From NCBI GenBank assembly GCA_036346375.1, contig CM070520.1:51478198-51542197 (forward strand): a stretch of 64,000 bases of DNA. Reading direction: 5' to 3'. The translations under genes were made by a program, and so were the position numbers. The stretch comes from Guadua angustifolia. Lineage: Eukaryota > Streptophyta > Magnoliopsida > Poales > Poaceae. The notes beneath the pieces are model-generated. The model worked only from the letters and a program-made list of their open reading frames with translations, ran no database searches and was not told where the DNA came from. Below, piece by piece: positions 22,201 through 31,375 of this stretch; position 1 is the first letter of the stretch, and every line of letters starts with the position of its first letter.

Positions 22201-23247
22201 TTATCTCCAAAAGTGATCTTATGACTGGGGTCATTTTCTCCTTCAATTGAGGTGAACATTCTTGAGGTCCCTGTCATCTGTTGCGTGCAATCACTGTCTA
22301 TAACCTAATGCCGGCCTCCACTTTTATAGTTCACCTAAAAAGATAAGTTCATTTCTTGATTTTAGGTACCCAAATACTTTTGGGTCCTTTGAAGTTAGTT
22401 TCAACAACTTTGGGGCCAAACGGATTTATAAGTAATGATTTGGGCACCCATATGGCTCTAAGTTTTCTATCAAGATTTGAGGGGCCAATATATTTTACAT
22501 TCATTTTACCCTTAAAATCCTTAAATAGCATGTAATGAGCATCTACCATACAACCCCTTTTTGTTTTAGTATGAGAAACATTTGCAAGATGACAATCTTT
22601 AGATTCATGATTTGACTTATGACAGTAATAGCATTGTGTGCCTTTCTTGACAAAAATCTGTCCAGATTTGATTAATCCATTTTTCTTAGGCAAGACATTT
22701 TGCTTATACCCTAAACCCTTTTTGCCCAAGTTGGATCTTTGTTCAATCAGAATTTTGTCAAGAGTGGCACTGCCAAAAAGCATTTTTCAAGACCTTTATC
22801 AAATCTTGCCACTTTGGTTTTCAGTTCTTCATTTTCAATCTTAAGCTCCCTAGCACAAGATGCATGTTTGCAATTTTTATCACAGGCACTGGATGAGCTA
22901 GAAGGAAAGTTTATATCATTGAGCAAATCACAGGAAATATATACATCACATGAAGGGACAGTTTTTGATTTGCTAGCAGTTAATTCATTGTGAGATAGCA
23001 CAAGTTTTTCATAATTTTCAGCAAGTTCATCATACTTGTTTTGCAACAACTATTGATCATTATTTAAGCTAACAACAGTTTTCTTAAGAGCTTTTATTGA
23101 ATTTGTCTTGGCATGCAAAGCATTATTTAGCTCTTCTATTATCTCAAATAGCTCATCATATGAAGGAGAATCTCCTACCTTATCCTCATCAGTTCTTGCC
23201 ATTAGACACAAAGGAAACGAAGGTGGAGGTGGAGTAGATTCGTCCAA
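19288..23247 (-). pseudogene. Sirevirus gag tail and pol (protease, integrase, reverse transcriptase, RNase H), multiply broken
   Basis: Minus-strand fragments in order are as follows. 23247-22747 is an Asn/Glu-rich coiled-coil gag tail. 22783-22349 has an intact zinc knuckle CYYCHKSNHESKDC. At 22300-22270 is the protease motif, which reads DSD in place of DSG and is preceded by a TAG stop. 22277-21660 has the integrase HHCC zinc site (WHRHLRHVG ... CSACQAGKQ). 21618-21430 is part of the integrase core (IRSDNRSEF), ending at a TAA just before the NGVVERKNRT stretch. 21261-20554 is the integrase C-terminus and the start of reverse transcriptase. 20317-19897 is reverse transcriptase (KQAPRAWYERL; KEFEMSMI...FFLGFQIKQL); the part that should hold YVDD is deleted near 20150, with a frame change. 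19494-19288 is RNase H (CDNESAVKIANN, HSRTKHIKIRHHFIRDH). The copy cannot be functional. Confidence 0.88.
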
Positions 23248-23273
23248 CGCAAGGCCGGCTAGCCCTTTTGTTC

Positions 23274-24386
23274 TTATATCTTCTTCATCCGAGAAGATTC
23301 TTTACTTGGGCTTTCTTCATCAGTGATCCACTTCCCTATATGAGCTTCTCCTTTTCCTTTCTTTGAGAATCTTTTGGAGTAGCCTTTCTTGAAATGCTTT
23401 TTCTTGGACTTGTCATGAGTCTTCTCCTCATCTTCATCATTTTTGCCTATGTGCATGCTCTTCTTCTTGATTTTGTTTGGACACCGAGCAGCAATGTGTC
23501 CCTTTTCATTATACTCAAAGCAGATGACATTAGCAAATGGATTTTTCTTTGAGTAATAAGAATTAGACCTTCCTTTGTCTCTGAAGTTGACTCTTTTCAT
23601 GAGTTTGTTAGCTCTTCTCATGAGCAAGGTCAATTGTTTTACGTCCTCATCTTCATCATCACTTGACTCTTCTCCATCTTCATCTTCAGAAGAGTCTAGC
23701 ATTTTCTCCTTGGCCTTGAGAGCAATGGACTTCTTTTTTGGAGCATCCTCTTCAGCCAAAGTGAGCTCATGAGCTGAAATTTTTCCTAGTAGTTTGGTTG
23801 GTGTGAGTCGCTTGAGATCACCACTGTTGGACAGGTAAGTGATCAAGCTGTGATAGGCCCGAGGCAGCACTCTTATCATCTTCCTGCATACCTCAACATC
23901 AGAAATTTTAGTTCCTAGGCCTTTAAGCTCATTTACAATTGGATTAAGCCTAGAGAATATGTCATTAGCATTTTCATGAGGAAGCATTTTGAATTGATCA
24001 ATTTTTTCTCAGACAACAAAGTATTTTTCTTCTTTTACATCAGAGGTTCCTTCATGAATTTCTTGCAATGTTGTCCATATGTCATATGCAGAAGCAAGAT
24101 TACTTACTCTATCAAAAATTTCTAAACTAAGACAAAAGAATATGGCATTTCGAGCTTGGGCATCATACTGCATATTCTGGATCTCACCAAGGGTGGGTTC
24201 ACCATATACAGTTTGCCCTTCGGCCATTATGCGTGGAGGCAAAGGCTTCTCTGTGACCCTCCACACATCATATCCGACAGCCTCTAAATAACATCTCATC
24301 CTGATTTTCCAGTAAGCATAATTTGTACCATCAAAAACTGGTACTCTTCCTATACTAACAGTTGCAGATCCATTTCCCTCGGCCAT
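23274..24386 (-). pseudogene. Sirevirus gag (one in-frame stop, altered zinc knuckle)
   Basis: The frame starts MAEGNGSATVSIGRVPVFDG at 24386, about 35 nt past the PBS, and runs through a copia gag core (GTNYAYWKIRMRCYLEA, an LxSLxISDVEVCRKMIRVLPRAY-like segment) into a Lys/Glu-rich tail. An in-frame TGA at 24006-24008 splits it. The zinc knuckle CFEYNEKGHIAARC has Tyr where the second Cys of CX2CX4HX4C should be, so metal binding is probably lost. An acidic run (SSDEDEDVKQ region) precedes the knuckle. The gag protein would form the virus-like particle. The length of about 370 codons before further breaks fits the large gag of Sireviruses. Confidence 0.85.
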
Positions 24387-24421
24387 TTACCAAAGCGATG
24401 AAGCTTATCAGGTAAAACCTA

Positions 24422-24434
24422 ACTCTGATACCAC
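24422..24434 (-). promoter_or_regulatory. Primer-binding site (initiator tRNA-Met) of the Sirevirus
   Basis: On the minus strand, AGTGGTATCAGAGTT follows the LTR end almost immediately. TGGTATCAGAG is the standard copia complement to the 3' end of initiator tRNA-Met. It fixes both the orientation and the inner boundary of the 5' LTR. Confidence 0.9.
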
Positions 24435-24435
24435 T

Positions 24436-26190
24436 TGAAGGAACAAGTTGGCCTAGAGGGGGGTGAATATGCAACTTTTCAAATTTTAGTGCTTAAATTA
24501 TAGAACTATTGTCAAACTTCAACAACAAGGATAGCGTATAATATAAAAGAATGGAGAAATTTGAATAACAACAAGACAAAGAACAAGAAATGAGAATGCT
24601 TAGAATGTAAACAAGAGACACAAGAGATTTTATCCTGTGGTTCAGAGCACTGCCTCCTAGTCTACGTTGGAGCACTTCTCCGGAAGTATAGCTCTCCTAC
24701 AAGCTAGTCGTCGCAGTAGCTTTAGGTCTTTACTATGCCAACTCTTTCACCATTCCGGTGAGGTGAGTTCCAAACCTCTTACAGTAAGGTGGCCTTCCAC
24801 AATCTCCTTTGGACAGGTCACACCTTTACTTCCTCCAAGCCGTCTAGAATCGCAAGGATTCAAGAGTAATAGACTTCTACACAAGCCCTGTCTCTTGGTT
24901 CACTTCAGTACAAACTCTAGACTTGAGCTTGGAGCTAAAAACTTAAGGAAGTGTGAAGTTTTTGAATTCAAGAGTGAAGCATAGTCTCCTTGTGAGAATG
25001 AATATATGCTCAAAGGATGCTAAGATGTCAAGGAGATCCAAAAAGTCCTATGGTAGATGGCTTAGGAAATGCTTATATAGGCATTTGAACAAAAAAATAG
25101 CCGTTACACCTACCACTGTGACCGTTGTAACGTGTCAAAGTGTCAAAATTCAGCTTAACACGTTTGCCACGGACTTAGTGAAATAAGCTAGCGATACTGA
25201 CCCTATGTGCCTCGGACCAATATGGCTGGTTTACGCCGGACCAAAAAATTTGGTCCGTCGTATGTGGGAATAGTGGCGGATTTTGGTCCGGCGAAGGAAT
25301 GAGATATCAACATGAGTGCTGGACTAAAATATTTGGTTCGTCGTACATCGGTTTTGCATGAAGAGAGTAGTAATGGTAATTTTTGACATGGCATAAGTTT
25401 AACCAAGATAATAGCTTTAGCCACGGACTGTATTCAGTGAAGGAGCAATTTAGTCCATCGTGAATGAAATATGCTCAGTTTGATTTTGAACGAAGTATTT
25501 TACTTGCCATGGATTTTGAGAAAAAGAGGACAAGACTTTGGTCTGGCAAGAAAGGTAAGACTTTTATATGTGCGTCGGACTGAAAATTTTAGTCTGCAGC
25601 CGAAATGAGGTTTCACACGAGTTTTAATCATGTGAACCTTTTGGGACAAACAAGGATTAACCGAGAGAATTACAACTGTGTCGGACTAAAGTGAGAGAAG
25701 GCGAAAATTGGTCTAGCGTGAAAGGGAAACACTCGGTTAGGGTGAATATCTTTTAGCGCCGGACATAAAAGCATTGGTTCAAGCAGAACGGATGTTGACT
25801 AAGATTGCTATTAGACTTAGTGAATGAAATGAGAAGTTTTGTCTGTGAACTCATTTAGGCTGAAGGAGGGATTTTGGATTCAAGGACAGATGATATAGCA
25901 ATTTTTAACTCCAAGTAGTTTTAATTAGTCTTAGCATAGTGAACCAATTTACTAGCTTGTGCACAATCCCCCTTCATAGTACGGCCAAAAGAAATAACCC
26001 TAACTACTTGGTTTGAATCATCTCCCAAACCAAAAACTAGTAATAGAACATCCTATCCTTGTCATTTTAGTGTACATTTCATGCATCGACCAATATCCTT
26101 CATAGCTTCATATGTTATTGACTTAGTCATCAACACCAAAACTATATCATTGACACAAATTTAAAGATTTTTGGGGTCTAGATGCTATCA
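24436..26190 (-). repeat. Sirevirus 5' LTR (right copy)
   Basis: This is 1755 bp, TGAAGGAAC... to ...TGCTATCA on the plus strand. On the minus strand it is the 5' LTR, followed directly by the primer-binding site at 24422-24434. It carries the second copy of the hairpin array (about 25205-25785). Confidence 0.93.
25205..25790. repeat. Array of palindromic hairpins in the right Sirevirus LTR
   Basis: This is the counterpart of the array at 11680-12250, with the same unit order. Some units have lost pairing through transitions, for example TTGGTTCGTCG where the other LTR has TTGGTCCGTCG. Confidence 0.85.
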
Positions 26191-26387
26191 ATGCACAACC
26201 CTAATGTTCAAACGGTAGGCCGGAGTGACATAGGGGTGATCATTATTGCAAGCACTTTATTGAATTGTCTTTCTATGTAGATGACAAAGTTGTAATGCAT
26301 TTATTGTGGAATTTTTGCGAATTTTTGCGAACAATGGACCTAACACTCTTTATTTATAGCATTGATGTTGCAATTCAACTCTAACAT

Positions 26388-26990
26388 GATTTGACTATAA
26401 CATGACTTTGAATTGCACATGACTCGGACTCTTATTAATATCTAATGCTAACTCTTCAACACTCCCTCGAGATTGGTATGAGATAACAATCATGACCATC
26501 TTGTTATATAATGCAATACCATTACTAGGATATTTACTTTAACCAAACCATCGACACGATAATGCATACCACCACCATGACATCCACATTCACCAAAGAT
26601 GCCTCTGATGCCATGATCAACATCACTTCCAAGACAGTTGTTGAAACACAAAACGAAGAACCAAAAAATCAACTAAAATTTGCAGCAAGATTTGACTATA
26701 ATATGACTTTGAATTGCACACGACTCGAACTCTTATTAATATCTAATACTAACTCTTCAACACTCCCCTCGAGATTGGTATGGGATAACAATCATGACCA
26801 TCTTGTTATATAATGCAATACCATTACTAGGATATTTACTTTAACCAAACCATCGGCACGATAATGAATACCACCACCATAACATCCACATTTACCAAAG
26901 ATGCCTCCGATGCCATGATTGACACCACTTCCAAGACAGTTGTTGAAACACAAAATGAAGAACCGAAAAAATCAACTAAAATCTGCAACA
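26388..26990. repeat. 302-bp tandem duplication, two copies
   Basis: GATTTGACTATAA begins copies at 26388 and 26689. The internal landmark GATTGGTATG recurs at 26471 and 26773, so the period is 301-302 bp with one small indel. The copies are more than 90 percent alike by eye. The content (ACACTCCCTCGAGATTGG..., ACCACCACCATGACATCC) looks retrotransposon-derived but shows no defined ends. Confidence 0.85.
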
Positions 26991-26993
26991 AGA

Positions 26994-27050
26994 GAACTCA
27001 AACTCAAGATCTCTCAATTTCACAGGCAAATGAACACCACTGAGCTACAA
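26994..27050 (-). other. tRNA-like segment with pol III box A and box B (possible SINE head)
   Basis: On the minus strand, TAGCTCAGTGG (27047-27037) matches box A and AGTTTGAGTTC (27004-26994) resembles box B, 32 bp apart. The surrounding sequence does not fold obviously into a clover leaf, and no CCA or terminator is evident. A tRNA-derived SINE or a tRNA pseudogene is possible. No flanking target duplication was identified. Confidence 0.35.
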
Positions 27051-27269
27051 TGCTCTTCTTGGCTTACATTGATTCTTCTCTGGTTAACTAAAATAAATTA
27101 CAGGGGACTCAGTTATATACACAAGGATTGAACGACTCAAACATGGACTCGGACTTTAAGTTGGTCATGTGCTGCAAGTGGACACGACTTCACTTGTCTT
27201 TCATGCTCATGGACTCAGCAGCCTTGTTGGACTAAACTTCAACTTGGCTCATGTTCCCACGGCTGGAGA

Positions 27270-27605
27270 TTGTAAAAGCATCTCCAATAGTACTTCAAAT
27301 CCATTCCCAAAATCTGATTTTGGGCTTGATTGAAAAAAAACATACTCCAACAGTTCCTCGTTCTAGCTCCCAAAATTTTCGTGATGCCCAAAACACAGCA
27401 CCCGTCGTCCTCATTTTTCTCTTAGCAGCGTCCGTGCCTCCCAATCAACGTTCGCGCTCTCCTGCGCCAAATTATGCAGGCTTTTTCGGCCATTCCAGCT
27501 CTTCCCCACCCCATCCTCTCGCAGACCGAGGCTCGGTGGAGCGGTGGAACGCGGAGGCGTTCGGGCTGCCCACAGACTACAGGACCGAGCGGCTCACATG
27601 GTGGG
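27270..27605. other. Intergenic DNA with MITE-like left end
   Basis: AAGCATCTCCAATAG at 27270 is a motif commonly seen at the ends of grass DNA transposons, and a similar AAGCATCTCCAATGG occurs at 51212. No matching opposite end was found. The remaining part is GC-rich with an open plus-strand frame that I do not recognise. Confidence 0.3.
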
Positions 27606-29742
27606 TGTAGGGTCGAGGATGCGCCTAGAGGAGGGTGAATAGGCGTTTTACAAAATTTGATCGCTCACTAAACAATTCGCTCTAATCAACCCCTATGTCA
27701 AAACCTAATCAGATATATATGCGGAAGCGATAAATAGGTTTTGACAATTTAAAGCCTAAATCAACTAGGCTCACTAGTGCACTAACTAAATTATGTCTCT
27801 AAACTAGAATTGCTAAATTGATCAATTAAATAACACTAAGCAATTCTATTACAATCAAGCAATTGAACAATATACTAGAAATGTAATACTTGAAAGTAAA
27901 AGAGACAAGAGGCAAACGATGTTTTTCCGTGGTGTTCGGAGACTTTCCGGTCTCCCTAGTCCACGCTGAGGCAAGCCCAACCACTTGGACCGGCTCGCCG
28001 AGTACCCGCCTCTTTCCACTAGTCGTGGTTTTTCACGCTTTCGCGTGAGGCTCAACCCGAACCTTCACAACCTTCGCGGGCTTCTCACACCTTGAGAGCT
28101 CCAAGACGACGCTTACTCTGCCTAGGAGTCGGCAACCTCCAAGAGTAACAAGCCGCTCCTTCACTTGAACTTCACCGAGCACAACGAATGCGCTCCCGGT
28201 GATCACCTCATGCAACACATGCACCAAAGCCTCCCTCAAGTGCAACACATGCACAAGAGGCTCTCAATCTACTTCCTAATTGCAACACATGCAATTAGTG
28301 CTCACACTTAAGCTCAAGATGCAAATGGAGAGGGGCAACACATGCACACTACTCCCACACACAGCCTACCTCCTGCCCAAGCCCCCCAAGGGGTATATTT
28401 ATAGCCCCACCAAGAAAACTAGCCGTTGGGGGCTTTTTCGGGCAGAAAAACAGCAGGGCCGGTACTACCGCCTCTAAGGGCAGGTAGTCTCCTACCACCT
28501 CAAACGGTCCAGCAGCGGTCATAATTCGGTAGATTATCAGCCCTCGAGGGCTTGTAGTACCGCATTCTGATGACTACCGCTCCCACAGAGCGGTAGTCTT
28601 GGCCTCACCACCAAAGAAAAACACACCTCAGAAATAGCTACCGTGCAATTTCGATAGTACGCATTTGCGTTACTACACCATGCACTGCTAGAGTAGTCGC
28701 ATCTCGGAGAAAACAGATTTAACTCAAAATCCATTTCTCCAAAAAACCAAAACTATTCTTTGAGCCTCTAGATGATCAACACATGATCATACACACATGC
28801 AAAACATATTTGCACCAATTTAGCTCATGCTCAAAGAATTTCAACCAAATTGCAAAACACATTTTGCAACCAACTCAAGATCTATTTGCAAAACGTATTA
28901 AGCAAATCAAACTCGAGTTTATGAGATTAATCCCCCTAGCTATGTGAAGGTCAACACGAGACCCAGTCAACTTGCCAACACCCGTTGCAAGCCCTACTCA
29001 CATGCTCTCGGGATTCTGGACTCATAAACCTCAGTTTATTCGCACAACGAACTTGCAAATAACTCATTAAACACATTTCATGCTTGAGCACTACTCTTTG
29101 CAACACATGCAAAAGTCTAGCTCCAAGCAACACGGAATCAAGGTGCATGAACTCTCTAATTGCAACACATGCAATTCTCTAGTTCCATGCAACACCAAAA
29201 CCAAATTACAACTAAAACCAAATCATATGTATGAGCTCTCTACTTGCAACACATGCAAGCCTCTAGCTCCATACAAACACACAAACACCAAATCGTGCTT
29301 GAGCTCTCTCCTTTTGCAACACATGCAAAACTTAACTCCAAGCAACCATTGGGTTTTTAGAAAGATTTGTTTTGAAACAAAACCAAAGCATGAAGCTTCA
29401 ACATTTGCAACACATGCAAAAGTGAACTTCACGCAAGAGCCAACGCATTAGCTTATCCTATTTGCAACACATGCAAATCAAAGCATAATGCGGAAACCAA
29501 ATGCATATACTCTTCTTCTTTGCAACTCATGCAAATCCGAGCATAATGCAACAACAACCAAGCATAAGCTTAATCCATTCGCAACATATGCCAGATGGTT
29601 AACTCTTATGCAAAAACCAAATCCAAATGGTTTGAGCTTATGAACGCAGCGAGATTGAGATCATCAACACATGATGAAGCTCAAGCTAGAGACAACCCTC
29701 TTAATAATGCGGCGATAAAAAACTAGACTCAAAGACTACAAA
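27606..29742 (-). repeat. Second Sirevirus-type LTR (truncated by assembly gap)
   Basis: It starts TGTAGGGTCGAGGATGCGCC and shares the layout of the LTR at 10904: GCCTAGAGGAGGGTGAATAGGC, later TTCCGTGGTGTTCGGAGACT, and CCTAGTCCACGCTGAGGC (compare CCTAGTCCACGTTGGAGC at 11125). It is therefore a distant relative in the same orientation. No LTR end is reached before the gap at 29743. It carries the hairpin array at 28211-29600. Confidence 0.65.
28211..29600. repeat. Array of TGCA-ACACA-TGCA hairpins with covarying arms
   Basis: About eleven copies of TGCAACACATGCA or a near variant start at 28211, 28241, 28281, 28334 (core GGCAACACATGCA), 29099, 29161, 29245, 29315, 29406, 29463 and 29521 (ACTCA loop), with a decayed copy near 29581. 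The loop ACACA is constant, but the bases beyond the core differ and pair in most copies. Arms include CTAATTGCA/TGCAATTAG (28281), AATTGCA/TGCAATT (29161), CTTGCA/TGCAAG (29245), TTTTGCA/TGCAAAA (29315) and ATTTGCA/TGCAAAT (29463). Confidence 0.9.
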
Positions 29743-29842
29743 NNNNNNNNNNNNNNNNNNNNNNNNNNNNNNNNNNNNNNNNNNNNNNNNNNNNNNNNNN
29801 NNNNNNNNNNNNNNNNNNNNNNNNNNNNNNNNNNNNNNNNNN
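29743..29842. other. Assembly gap (100 N)
   Basis: Exactly 100 undetermined bases. This is the conventional length for a gap of unknown size. It separates two unrelated repeat sequences, so the true distance and join are uncertain. Confidence 1.
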
Positions 29843-31375
29843 TTTTGCTCTTATTGGATTTGCTATTAACTTTATTTCTCGACGATCGACGTGTAGACTC
29901 TGACATACCAGGCACTGTCGTCAACGACCTCAACTACATTACTGACATCAAACAGTAAGGCAAGTACCCCTTTTGATCATATTGATCCCAGATTTTAATT
30001 TTTGTTTGTTTCATCAAATCTATTTGTACATGCACGTATTTTCTGTAAATTTGCTATATTGTGGTTCTAGTAGCCATAACCCTATCTCATGGAACTTCCA
30101 TAATAAATATTGAATTGTGAGCCTCGATAACCCTAAAATAAGGTTAGACAATACATAATATCAATAAGAGTATATGCGATTACATATTAATCATGCTTAG
30201 CCATGCTTTAGTATTGGAAAATTGAAATAATCAGATTAAATTGTTTCTTGAGAATTTAAAAAGGTTGGATATGACATTAAAGGTTATTGATATTTTGGTA
30301 AAAATAGAACTAAAACTATGGTTTTGATGCGGACGATTATTGACAATAGCCGGATATGCATAGGACTTGCACGTAGTATAAGTGGAGATTATCACATGGG
30401 TTGGATCAAAGACCGAACGTAGTGTTGTATGATCCAAGGGATATTCGTACAACCACAAGTACTGGTATGAAACAGCTTTAACCTATTAAGTTTCTTAGAA
30501 CTAGCTTTGCACATTGAAAGGCTGGAGTAGCACGGGCATTCCAGGTAGGCTTGCTGCAGGGGTTTCTGTATACCATTGCAATAGTGTTCACCTTGCCATG
30601 GAGAGAAGTGGAACGTCAGGGTGTATAACTGCTCATCATATAGTAATTATGTAAATATCTTCTGCCCCTATTAGTAAGGGTTTGTTGTCACCGGACTGGT
30701 GCAAAGTTAGGGTTAGGTAATATAACGGTTATGTTATGATCTCTTTGCGACACACCAAAGAAATTGTGATAATATCGATTGCACAAAGAGTTGATCATTT
30801 CTTATGGGTAAAGCTGTGCACCTCTGTAGAGTAGAAATCTTTTCAAAAAGCCATGTTTGTAGTTATGGGAGACTCGGTGAACTGACACTAGTTAGAAGAC
30901 TTTCATATTTTCATTAAACTTGCTTTTACAAATTCTATTTGCAAATTACTACTTGATTTACATGTTCAAATTCACTTTATGCAAGGTAACCGTAGAAGCC
31001 TTCTTTTACATAACCTGCATTTACTATATTTTGTGATATACATTAGGTCTTGTTGAGTATAAAAGTACTCACCCTTGCGTATTTGTTGGTTTAGTTGAAG
31101 AAGAGGCCCCAAAAATATATTCTTCATCGTAGGATACGAGAATCTCGATGATGCAATTTTCTAGGATTTATACATTGTCAGTTGCCTAAGACTTGAATAG
31201 GTACACTACAAGACTTTTGCTTCTTTCCGCTGCAATGTACTCTGCTTTGTAAAACCATATTGTGTAAATTACAATTATCATATGTAACTTTAAGTATGGT
31301 TGTGTTATCAATTGTTGTAAATATGCGTATTAGCCACTAATTATGGGACTAGTATTGTATGCATATAGACCATCC
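29843..31375 (+). repeat. Long gypsy LTR fragment, 5' truncated at the gap
   Basis: It shares modules with the solo LTR at 39354-42807: GTGTAGACTCTGACAT, a GACACACCAAAG segment followed by TTGCACAAAGAGTTGATCAT, then GGGTAAAGCTGTGCACCTCTG(T/C)AGAG, a GAGTATAAAAGTACTCACCCTTGC stretch, and near the end ATTAGCCACTAATTATGGGACTAG. The corresponding parts of the solo LTR lie near 41945, 42005, 42440 and 42740. No coding sequence is present. Confidence 0.65.

Larger units (their letters stand above)
10904..26190 (-). mobile_element. Ty1/copia Sirevirus (Maximus/SIRE/Opie-like), full length, decayed, with nested insertion
   Basis: Two direct LTRs (10904-12650 and 24436-26190) bound a 15.3-kb element flanked by the perfect 5-bp duplication ATGCA (10899-10903 and 26191-26195). 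Read on the minus strand the order is LTR, PBS, gag, protease, integrase, reverse transcriptase, RNase H, long noncoding part, polypurine tracts, LTR, which is copia order. Sirevirus membership rests on the large gag, multiple polypurine tracts, and palindrome arrays in the LTR. In-frame stops and frameshifts, an altered protease motif and loss of the reverse transcriptase active-site segment mean it is dead. The LTRs differ at several positions per 100 bp, so it is not recent. A second LTR element is inserted at 13442-18215. Confidence 0.93.
10435..26203. mobile_element. Small hAT-type element, interrupted by a Sirevirus
   Basis: The left end TAGAGTTGTGCA (10435) and right end TGCACAACCCTA (to 26203) are inverted repeats, matching 11 of 12. 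They are flanked by ATGTCCAG (10427-10434) and ATGTTCAA (26204-26211), an 8-bp duplication that has since acquired two transitions. TAGGG-type ends and 8-bp duplications define hAT elements. The element itself is only about 475 bp: 10435-10903 plus about a dozen bases to the right of the Sirevirus. The Sirevirus landed close to its right end. The interior carries repeated TACCGAACC motifs and no transposase. Confidence 0.75.

Noticed and set aside
28211..29600. Hairpin array as a CRISPR array
   Set aside because: The repeats are only 13 bp, spacing is irregular (30 to over 700 bp), arms vary, and the context is a plant retrotransposon LTR.
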